DNA of 64,000 bases, taken from assembly GCA_015499995.1 (NCBI GenBank), contig JADNRV010000004.1, forward strand, positions 930,001-994,000, in the 5' to 3' direction. The notes under the pieces are model-generated. The model made no database searches. It was not told the DNA's origin and saw nothing but the letters and a program-made list of their open reading frames with translations. Position numbers and translations under genes: made by a program. The DNA is from Flammula alnicola. Its lineage: Eukaryota > Basidiomycota > Agaricomycetes > Agaricales > Strophariaceae. This document shows, in pieces, positions 1 through 8,896 of this stretch; the first letter of the stretch is position 1, and each line of letters opens with the position of its first letter.

Positions 1-181
1 GATATTCCCCTGATTTCTCGAGTTCCCTTGACCCTAGAGAAGGACTTTTTGTGGTTTTCACATAGACAGTAGACTAGCATCGAAGAATTGTGCATGAAGG
101 GAATGTTAAAGAGCGAGGGAGAGCAATGAGTTCATCGTTAATGAAGATGAAGGCCGAAATCAACGAATTCTGACGAAGTCC

Positions 182-189
182 ATTCACAC
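182..189. repeat. Target-site duplication, left copy
   Basis: The octamer attcacac directly abuts the left inverted repeat and is repeated exactly at 6743-6750 outside the right inverted repeat. This is direct sequence evidence for transposition with an 8-bp stagger. Confidence 0.88.
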
Positions 190-209
190 TAGGGTTGGGT
201 AAAAAACCT
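190..209 (+). repeat. Left terminal inverted repeat of the transposon
   Basis: Twenty bases identical to the reverse complement of 6723-6742. Just inside it (about 219-233) is a gtaatttac motif that recurs several times near the opposite end. Confidence 0.88.
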
Positions 210-252
210 CCAGGGGGTGTAATTTACGGCCGGATAGCGGTGTTTGTGGGAA

Positions 253-322
253 ATAAAATAAAAAGAAAAGAAAAAGAAAAAAGAAAAAGAAAAGAAGAGA
301 AAGGAGAGAGAGGAGAGAGTTT
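253..322 (+). repeat. Purine-only low-complexity tract
   Basis: About 70 bases of almost pure A/G (aaaagaaaag, then gagagagg) lie between the left inverted repeat and the 3' end of the transposon gene. It has no coding potential and is probably 3' flank of the element. Confidence 0.7.
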
Positions 323-621
323 CCTAGCTTTCTCGCCGTTCTGATTGACCTCCAGAAATATGGAACACTGCGCGCCTTGTGCGGCAAGGCATGGCAAACC
401 GTTTGACAGCTGTTGCCGAGGTTTCTCGCTTAGATTTATCGAATTCTCGCGTAGATCAGCTCACATCAGTTCATCAGATTGAAACTGGACCCTTTTTGTG
501 CGGGTTTTCTTATCGGAATACTCGCTTAGATGTTGCTGGGCGCGACGATGAAGATAATCGAGATCTGATTGATCTGATTCCCATGATAATGCGTGCGTGA
601 GAGATAATCGATAATCGATAT

Positions 622-3600
622 CTACACATTCCATCCTTCCGCACACGTCCTCTCCAAATACTTCGGATTCCTTCCCCTGCAATTGAACTGCTTGCAATCT
701 CGACACACATTCTTGCAATTGGCCACTTTTTGACTTCCGCCGCATTCTGGTTTGGCACACTTGCGACACGTTCGGCGCTTTCGAGAAACTTGCACATGCT
801 TTCTCTTCGCTAACGAGTCTGCAACCTGTTGCCGTGCGAGCAATTCAGTTTGCTCTCTATTTTCACGGGACAGTCCTGCTGAGGTTCTCGTCGCAGCAGG
901 TGCGGATGGCGTACTCGAGAAATCAATGTCCATGGATGGACTTGGCGGGTCAGGTCCAGCTGTCGATTGTGCTTCATTTCGCCGTTCTCCAACGGCAAAA
1001 GCATTATTTGTATTCGGGATCTCGTCATGGGGCAGGTTGGGTGTTCTGGGTATTAGAGAGTCTGCAGGCACGTCACGGAGACCTCTAGTGACAAAATGTG
1101 GTTGACGTGGATGTTCTGGGACTGTGGGGGCGATTGTCGAGCGAAGTGGGTCATGAAAATGAGTGAAAGAGGTCTTCGAAGATCGGCTGACAGAGAAAGC
1201 GTCTCCTTGACATGCGAAAGTGATTTCCACTTCGTATAATAAGTTTTCAGCTGTTCAACCAGCTATGTAGGAGAACTATTGTCAGAATTGGTTGTAAAAA
1301 GAAGTGTGTGATGAATACCTTGTAAGAAACATCATCCATCCGTTCTGCATTTGAATTCCAGACCTTTACAGCTTCACGCCATCGAGGCTCCCCAGATTTC
1401 GGACTGAATATGGGATTACTGTTCATAAGTCGGCGAAAGAGTTGTTTTTCCACTGATGTATGAACAGGTAAAATAGGTTTGCGAGTACCTTGCATTTCAG
1501 CAAGGAAATGATGCTTCTGATTGCGATCGAGGCCGGAAACATATGGCATCATAGCACCTGAGGTACGGATCTCGTCAGGAATTGGGAGTATACCCAGTAC
1601 CTCCGCAGTTGGAACATAAAGATTGCCATTAACCCATCCACTAATGTGAACAGGATTAACGAGTATGTCTTGCAGGGATATTAGAAGTTCTTGGATGCGG
1701 TTTGTAATCCAGATCGAGAAATGGCCATGATAGTGTTGACCAGTTGAATTATATGTACCTGTCTGTTAAACGTAGAAGTTAGCAATAGCAAATACCCAAA
1801 ATTCTAATGAAAATACATACACGAAGGTTATGACAAAGGACAAAATCCATAGGACAAGCTTGGACATGCCGGATTGATGCCCCAAACTTGGGAAGACGTG
1901 AACGGATGTGTGTATGAACACCTCCTTCAGTGGCATTTGTACCACGAGCACATCTATAAATCGGAAGACCACCTGCTTTCTTGTCGATACCTATCACCGT
2001 GTACAAAGTGACGCCAGGAGGATCAGATAAATAGCCATTTTTTATGAGCTCAAGAACATTCTTCGCTGTTTTCCAGTTGTCGGGTGAGAAAAGTGGTTTC
2101 TTCGAGTCAGGATCGAGTATTGGGCCATAGGTACGAAAGACATTGGCGACCAAAGGATAAAGAATATGAGGAGGAGGTACAATGTGTTTGCATCGTTTGC
2201 GTATCCACTCAGGAGATGAATTGCGAAGGCTTTCATATGTGCAGACCGGTGTCTGAGTCGCTCCCCATGCATTAATTCGGGCTTTATCCTCACTGTCGGG
2301 AATGAAGATAGCATCTCGGAGCTCCCGCGTAAATTGCTTTCGAACCCCATGAGTGGCAGAGATATAGAACATATGAAAAACATGCCAGATGTCTTTTAAG
2401 ACACGGCTGTGAATAACATAGTCCCAAAATTCCGGATCACTCCCAAGAGTTTCCAGCCCAAGGGCAACACTGGTAGGATCAACATCTCTAGGAATATCAT
2501 TTGACGATGCAGAGAGATCCTGTGATAGGAGGTTGCCAATAGAAGAGGCTTCGTCTATATTAGACTCATCCATTGGTTGATCAGATGATAGAGATTGGTC
2601 GTCGGGCAGTTGTATCCGCTCGAGTGATGGTAGTGCAGGGTTTTGAACAGATATTGTAGGGTGGAATATTCGTAGATGGCTACGCAAACAAACAATCGAG
2701 AAGGGAGGGGTTCCAAAACTATTGAGTGGGCGTTGTTGATGTGTTGTGACTATCGCGCCAGGTACGAGGACCTTGGATATAAGAACCAGAGTTCGTGTAG
2801 GAGTGACATTGATACCATCATAACTGCGAGCATCAAGATTTTGGGAAATCTGTCCCTCAGCAATGATAGTGGTGTTGTCAGTGCTGTAGAGAAGAACAGG
2901 CATGAAGGGCTGAAGGAGTGCGGGAAGTGGATAAGGGATATCAATCTTCATGAGCTCTTCATAGATACGAAGAGAGACATAAGCATCCTTAGCCGCATAT
3001 CGCAGCTGCTCATTGGTCAAGACTGTGTTTTCCCATTCTTGGCTGATGCGTTCGGATATGTTCTTGTCGAGCCGCTTGCATAAAGTGAGAGCGCAGAGGT
3101 CAGAGAGGCTTGTCTTTGATATATTGGTGATAAGACGTCGATCCTTAGCACATTTAGCTAGATCGAGTCCACCAACAAAAGGCAATGATGAATGGCAAGC
3201 CTCTTGCAAATATGCAAGATCCGAGGTGACCAGCCGACCAGCCTTCAGAATACGAGGGTGAGAAAGAAGAAGCTTCAGCTTGTGTGGTAGTTCTCCTCTC
3301 GAAAGCATTTCGCTGATCTGAGATACCCTGTGAGTAATTGAATTTGAATGTAAATGAAGAAAAGAAAAACCTGGAGGACATATATCCGGTTTTGATATGC
3401 AATCTGTATAATCGCAGTCTTGCCACGGCCTTGTATATTTCCACGAGCTGAGACTTCTACATTCCATTCTGAGTCGAAACCAATGACTACAAATCCATCA
3501 TCCTCCGGTACGTCATTCAAAATCAGACGAGCAGTATCATTGATAGACGATGAGTCGTTCTTGGTAAGAATTTCGACTTCAGGTGGATGAGGCACTTCAA

Positions 3601-5902
3601 ACGCTTCAAGATGACCATACTTCTCAATAGGTACAACATCAAGGCGAAGCGAAGGAAAGCAGCGTTCGAGAAATGGCTTGTCAGCCATATTGTCGGTATA
3701 GAAAGCAAAGGGGTTGAAGTGGCCGTAGAGCGTAAGGGATTGATCGATGCGGGTCAGAGCAAGCTCAGACTGTGATTGCGCTTTTGTCGCAACAAGGTTA
3801 CATGCTCGGATTTCGCCCTTCTGGTTCGTTACGGTGAATAACGCCGTAAAGACTTGCTCGCCCTCTACTCTAGCAATATGCTTTGTAACCTGGTTCACAC
3901 GACAAGTCAATAAACCTTAATAAACCTTCAATTGAGTAAAGATAAGACATACTTTGTGGCTATGGTCTATTGCACCTATCTCGCATGTCAACATTGCTGT
4001 ATGCTGGTTGAAATCATGCCGATGTTTCTCCATATAGCTGTCGTACATATTCGCAAACCATTGTGAACTTGGAATGAATCCGTGACGCCCCGAAGGACTA
4101 ACATTGTCGAATGGCAGAAAAGTCTCATATTTGTCTCCAGTCCACGTATCCAACGAAAATTTACGAAGGGCAAGGTGTTGTAGATATTGGAGTTGGAGCC
4201 GGTCGTAAGCAAGGAGGTGTTGAACTCGAACCGCGTCTGAGAACTGCTTAGCACCCATCCCGTTCTGGATGCAGGACCTCATCCACGAGAAGAGCGTGTT
4301 GGAAATCCCACTACGATGACTCAGTCGGGCAGGAAATTCTGCAGCAAGTGCAGGCGGAAGCATACCAAGGATCCGCTGATCCCAGCTTCGAAAAGTGACC
4401 GTTTTTTTCTTCGACTTTGGATGTATACATGAATAGCAGCGGTATCGATAACCAATAATCCAGAACGTAGAATCGACATCAACACATCGGCGTGGGCGTG
4501 AGAGTTCACCGTGTCGGTGGAGAGGCCGCTTGCAGTTCGGGCATGGGATATGATCGCAGAGTGGCTCGGGATCCCACAGGAAAAAGCGAGGGTTGTATAA
4601 GTCTGGGGGTGAGAAGTGTCTGCGCCGGAGAATAAAAGACGTCGACTGCTGGGGAAACCAGAAGGTGCCCATGGTTGAATATAATGGCGGCAGGCCATTT
4701 GCGTCACGACGCTTGGATTCCTCGAGCTTGGTCTTGAACGGTTCCAGCAGCCATGCCGGCAACGGCCGCCAATTTCGAGAAGTGGGAGGTGGTGCTGGGT
4801 CTGAAGGGTCATTATCGCAGTCAGGCTCGTCGTCGGGCTCATCTTCGTTGCCTGGTTCATCATCTTCCTCACCCAACCCATCTCCGACACCCTCGCTATC
4901 ATCCTCGCCCTCATCCAAAGCCTCCACGCCTCGTTGCGGGTCTTCATCTGGAATGATTGCCCGATGGGAAAAGGCGGCAGGAAGGGTGGAGGCAACAGGA
5001 TTTGGATCACACGAAGAAGGGTGCGCCGCCTTCTGTTGACCACTGGAGGTGTTCGCTGGAGGTGGCAGCAAAATAGTACGGTTGATGTTGCTGCTGGCAA
5101 TCGGAGGTGGCCGCGGTCCAACGAAGGTTGCGCCGTCGAGAATGGTCGCCCGGGTACGTGATGCGTGGAGATTTCCACCTGCACCTTGCGAACAGGCGCT
5201 AGAGACTGACTAAAAACAGGTGAGCAAAAATAATTGAACAAAGAAAGAAAGAATACAACGTACTAATTTACCAAACTCGACAGAAACGGCCTGAGGGAGT
5301 GATACCTGCTTCCTAGGTCGTCCCTTAGGTCTCTTCGCCGCGCCAGCAGCTCCATCCTCGCCCAACAATTCCCTCTGCTTCTGCTTATGGCCTGTTCCAG
5401 GAGGTCGGCCAAGGCGAGGGCGCGGACCGTAAGTAACAGGCTTGGGAACCTTCCCAGTACCTTTCGGTCGACCACGCTTACGGGCTACGGTCGACGGGGC
5501 CGACATCGAGCTTGCATTTTCACCTGCAGAGCTTGTCGGCGGCGATGGAATATTGGACGCGAGGGGCAAATGAACGCATCGAGCGTTATCAGCGTTATCA
5601 GTGTTAAAATCTGGAACAGATTGGCGGACCGTGAGTAAAAGGGCATGAGACGAGCTGATGAGCTGGTTTGCTCACCTGCGGTGCTGTCATTTATGAAAGC
5701 CGTGGCCATCCATGAAGGATGGGAAGATATGCTACTTTTTGAGTATGAAAAGCGTCAAACCAGTCCGTAAATGGGGAGAATTTAACTGCAGTGCTTACAT
5801 TGGTTGTGAACCATTGACAGAAGTCATTTCGGCATCACAAGTGGCCATATGAGCATCCGATGACGGTCCATCCCAGTACATGGAGTCCGAATCCGAGTCC
5901 AT
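622..5902 (-). CDS. DUF6729 / 3'-5' exonuclease fusion protein, probable transposase
   Basis: Minus-strand gene inside the transposon. Seven exons join in phase: 5902-5799, 5734-5676, 5610-5264, 5209-3953, 3889-3371, 3317-1821 and 1762-1319 (1,409 codons), followed by a tail ending at 622 whose last splice is unresolved. Order of parts: basic AT-hook-like RKRGRPKG motifs (exon 3), an acidic spacer, a Cys-rich DUF6729-like region (CPNCKRPLH ... YRCYSC), then IDHSHK and FYTDN motifs resembling the first two acidic residues of DDE transposases. Next comes a DEDD-type exonuclease (FDSEWN ... LDLAKC ... YAAKDAYVSL), then an IWHVFHMFYI ... FTRELRDAIF block. The tail has a zinc-finger-like Cys cluster at about 627-755 (CRKC ... 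CRDC). Start ATG 5902 is the first in-frame Met before a good donor. DUF6729 plus exonuclease proteins are known in Agaricomycetes. The transposase role is inferred from the terminal repeats and target duplication. Confidence 0.8.
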
Positions 5903-6056
5903 TTCGGAGCGCCCGCGAGAAACAGCTTAGAGGTAGAAGAGTCAAGAGTCCACCGTCGTCGACAGCGTGCTGCGAGTCATATTACATATTACATAATATT
6001 AGTTTTCGAATATTTCAAACTCAGTATCCGCTATCCGGTATTCCCCACAGGCATGG

Positions 6057-6145
6057 GTAACCAGCCTAATTTACCGGTAGTTTACCTCGAAAATTTTTTC
6101 TGAGAGAGGGCCAGGTAATTTACCAGTATTTTACCGGTAATTTAC
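6057..6145. repeat. Internal cluster of TTTACCGG-type repeats
   Basis: Degenerate units such as aatttaccggtag, ggtaatttaccag and attttaccggtaa recur here and again at 6660-6702, all inside the transposon. Such clusters near transposon ends are commonly transposase binding sites; that role here is inference. Confidence 0.55.
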
Positions 6146-6193
6146 GTATCACGTGATCCGATTTCGCAGGGCTTTTTTTCGCCGCCTGCGGCG

Positions 6194-6476
6194 CTACACA
6201 GACGTTTTTGAGGCTATAAAACCACTTTCCAATGGTTGATCTAACCACGAGTCATCTTCGTCATCGAGCAACAGATCAGACTCGGGTGTTTCTTCTTTCG
6301 GATTAAAGATCTTGTTCTTGACGTCGTAAAACTTGACAGTAGGCCTCGGAACGGAACGTTTGCATGCCTAGTCATGATATATAGACACTGAGTTTAATAA
6401 TATTATGAACAAGTAAGCTGTAACGTACGTTTGTTTCCGTTGAATAGTGTTGGCGGACCTGTGTCCGCGCTGCCAT
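6194..6476 (-). CDS. Possible small acidic protein gene in the transposon
   Basis: Two exons (6476-6429 and 6367-6194) flank a 61-bp intron with a GTACGT donor and a CTAG acceptor. They join in phase to give 73 residues beginning MAARTQVRQHY and ending in an acidic stretch (SDLLLDDEDDSWLDQP). The frame stays open upstream of the chosen Met for about 35 codons, so the true start may be earlier. It lies upstream of the large gene on the same strand. I do not recognise it. It could be an accessory protein of the element, a captured host fragment or a chance frame. Splice sites and biased composition are the only support. Confidence 0.35.
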
Positions 6477-6659
6477 CTGTCCTATGTACACGTAGCCGAT
6501 TCCGAAGGGGTGGTGTAATCCAGGTAAATGCGGATACCGTTTGCTCTTCAGGCATTGAGTTCACGCGAAGACTGAGCCTCGGGCTGTACGGCGGTGGCCG
6601 GGCTCATATCTATCACGTGGCTATACAGTAAAAAACCTCACAAACCTGCCGCCAATGGG

Positions 6660-6702
6660 AGGTAATTTACCTGGTAATTTACCGGTATTTTACCGGTAAA
6701 AA
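6660..6702. repeat. Subterminal TTTACCGG-type repeats near the right end
   Basis: Four adjacent units (ggtaatttac, ggtaatttac, cggtatttta, ccggtaaa) lie about 20 bp inside the right inverted repeat. The left end has a single similar motif at about 219-233, so the ends are asymmetric. Confidence 0.6.
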
Positions 6703-6722
6703 ACGTTTTGGTAAAAAACCCT

Positions 6723-6742
6723 AGGTTTTTTACCCAACCCTA
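6723..6742 (-). repeat. Right terminal inverted repeat of the transposon
   Basis: Reverse complement of 190-209 with no mismatch. It is preceded by a cluster of ggtaatttacc/ggtattttacc units. Confidence 0.88.
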
Positions 6743-6750
6743 ATTCACAC
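6743..6750. repeat. Target-site duplication, right copy
   Basis: The octamer attcacac directly follows the right inverted repeat and matches 182-189 exactly. Confidence 0.88.
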
Positions 6751-6796
6751 GTTTGGCGGGCTGTCACGCCTCCACCCAAAAAGGCGACCAGGTGTT

Positions 6797-6909
6797 CCAG
6801 TCTGTTCGCAAGCTCACATGCACTGATCTCGTTTTGAACATCACATCACATTATGTAATATTTAAATTATCTAATACAACATAAGTCAGTGAGCTTGCGA
6901 ACAGACTGG
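6797..6909. repeat. 21-bp inverted repeat with 71-bp loop
   Basis: The 21 bases at 6797-6817 (ccagtctgttcgcaagctca plus c) are the exact reverse complement of 6889-6909. The spacer is AT-rich. It could fold as a hairpin or be a tiny MITE remnant. A gcgacca motif recurs just outside both arms, but no clean target duplication is visible. The rest of 6751-7430 shows no convincing gene. Confidence 0.6.
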
Positions 6910-7502
6910 TCGCGAGTCTACCGTAACATGACCATCTAGAACACATGCAATCCGATACCGGCCTCTACGTGCTCGAAAATCTATGTAAAAGCCTAACGGA
7001 GGTTGATCAGATGTAAGAAAAATAATAAAAATGAATGCAGCTTGATATATTCCAAGGCGGAAAATAAGTCTACTAAGTGTTATGGATTGTCTTCAGGTTT
7101 ATATAGACAATAATTTGCGCCTTTGACGTCGGATTAGGTCGACGTCGAAGCAAAGTTGAGCCAGACGACATCTAGTTAATAGCCCTTACGAGGAGACGGT
7201 GGGGCATTCCAAGACACTAGACTAGAACTAGAACTTAAGAAGTGTGCCTCAGTATTGGCAGAAGAGAAATCATCCCTCCGACAGGCATGCTTCAAAGTCC
7301 AGTATCAAACGGCCAGACCGACTTAATATATGCATGAGAGGGTCGGTACGCTGTAATATATTACAAACGACACGCCCCCACTTGTACAGAGAACTGCGAG
7401 GCTGAGCCTAGATTGCTTCCGTCTTCAGACGTTACATCTCTGGTCCTTCAATTGTTCTAGTAGAGTCCAGGGTTTCGTAATATTTTTTCCCTCTATGACG
7501 AA

Positions 7503-8445
7503 TTATACTCTGATCCACCCCGGTTCTGAAAAGTATGGAAGAGAGCCAAATAGTAGAGACCGAATATAGCTATTCACTATAGCTACTAACAGGACCCTGC
7601 TCTATGCTGAGAGAGGTCCGATCCAAAATCGCCATATTTTGGCACTTATATCCGGACGAAATTTGGCGAAATATGTACGCATATTGATCCGACCTAGGTT
7701 TTTGGACCCATTTGTATCCGCATATCAATCAGACATATTTTGAGGGTAAATCTATCCGCACGGCGGATGGGACCTCAATTTGGCAGAGAAAGTACGCGTA
7801 AAACAAAAAAGAGGGTATTTATGAAGGCCGTGTAGGCTCTGAGGCATCTCCTTCCACCTCCGATGCCTCTGAACCCTCGCCCTGCTCATCTATTTCCATG
7901 TCAAAACCATCTACTGCTCCCACTTGATCCTTCTCCCGCGTCTTTTTCTTGAGAGTGTCGGAGGGGCAGGTTTATTGGAAGATGATCAACTACGACAGGG
8001 GAGATGAACAGAAGTCAAATCAAATCAACGGGCGCAGTTTGGTTGTGCTAAGGTCAAGGCATGACCAACAAACCTTCACAAATGTCCGAATCAGGATCGG
8101 ACCTTCGCTACCGACTGGCATCTATGTGCGAAAAATATATTGGACATTGGCCCAAATTTTTGGACTTATATCCGCATCGGTATCGGACATGGGTCGATTT
8201 TGGGACCCATTTATATCCGCACCAGGATCGGACATCTATCAGTATAGAGCAGGGTCCTCTACTAACACTGGCTATCACTAACCACTTCCTGAAAAACGGC
8301 AGCACAAATGACTTACTTTCGAACTCAGCTGCTGTGTGGCGCATTCGAGTCCACACTTTGACAAATAGGTAAAGCCTCGACCGCGCAGCCAGATACAAGG
8401 GGCGAAGTTGTTGGGTGTCTTCCGGAAAGGAGATCCAGAGCAACC
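7503..8445 (-). pseudogene. Gene remnant split by a MITE in its intron
   Basis: A minus-strand coding-like stretch (about 8445-8317) reads LRLLWISFPEDTQQ ... TRMRHTAAEFE and ends at a consensus GTAAGT donor (8316-8311). A TTTTCAG acceptor at about 7526 joins it in phase to EKPGWIRV and a stop at 7503-7505. The intervening intron holds the whole 668-bp element 7591-8258; without it the intron would be about 115 bp. No start codon or known domain is seen, so it is treated as a 3' gene fragment. Confidence 0.3.
7591..8258. mobile_element. Non-autonomous TIR element, 668 bp, 8-bp TSD
   Basis: The ends are inverted repeats of about 34 bp with three mismatches, starting aggaccctgctctat at 7591 and ending with its complement at 8258. 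The flanks carry an identical octamer, ctactaac, at 7583-7590 and 8259-8266. Short gtccgat and atatccg motifs recur inside. A 50-codon acidic reading frame on the minus strand (about 7972-7819, with MEIDEQGEGSE) may be the relic of a transposase C-terminus. AGGACC-type tips with 8-bp duplications fit hAT-like deletion derivatives; that assignment is inference. Confidence 0.8.
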
Positions 8446-8896
8446 TTAAGGCCCAGGCCCCAGATCATCCGTGCGCCTATCAAACTTCAAAAAACACATA
8501 CTTTAACTTATCTTTAACTTATAAGTTACACAGGCTGAAAAATCCGAAACTAAGGCTTTCGGAGGTGGCTGGAAGGGGGAATATTTTTCCTTCCACTCCG
8601 TACTTAGCTCATTGAAACGTCTGTCGCACTGTTAAACACCGCGGCGCTGCGGCCCGCGGTCGTTTAAACTTTTTGCTTGTCAGCCGCCTGCGGCACAGCC
8701 CGAGCTACATACAACTCACCGCGTTGAAATATGACCACATCTCAATCTTCCCTGCCACGTCGCTCTATTTCACCCCTCTTCTCTTTGGTTGGTATATTGA
8801 AAAGCATAACTACAATAATGTGAGTTGCTTCTGATTCCAATTTCCAGATACCCGCGACTCAAGACTCTCATCCAAACATTAGACTTTCACAATAGA
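8446..8896. other. Intergenic stretch upstream of the F-box gene
   Basis: No gene recognised. It contains a short GC-rich palindromic patch near 8640-8660 (accgcggcgctgcggcccgcgg) and presumably the promoter of the downstream F-box gene. Confidence 0.4.

Larger units (their letters stand above)
190..6742 (-). mobile_element. Complete DNA transposon with DUF6729/exonuclease gene
   Basis: The two ends carry a perfect 20-bp terminal inverted repeat, tagggttgggtaaaaaacct at 190-209 and its reverse complement at 6723-6742. They are bracketed by an identical 8-bp direct repeat, attcacac, at 182-189 and 6743-6750, which is the expected target-site duplication. Inside are one large spliced minus-strand gene (622-5902), a possible small second gene (6194-6476) and GGTAATTTACC-type subterminal repeats near the right end. 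Perfect ends and an intact target duplication argue for recent insertion. An 8-bp duplication and a TAGGG tip recall hAT elements, but no hAT dimerisation domain is seen, so the superfamily is left open. Confidence 0.88.

Noticed and set aside
190..200. TAGGGTTGGG as telomere-like repeat
   Set aside because: Only one partial TTAGGG-like unit; the segment is explained as the tip of the terminal inverted repeat.
7078..7455. Possible solo LTR starting tgttatggattg
   Set aside because: No matching second copy, primer-binding site or flanking 5-bp duplication could be found.
8825..8896. Extended start of the F-box protein
   Set aside because: The upstream in-frame codon is not ATG; the first Met is at 8897, just before the F-box.
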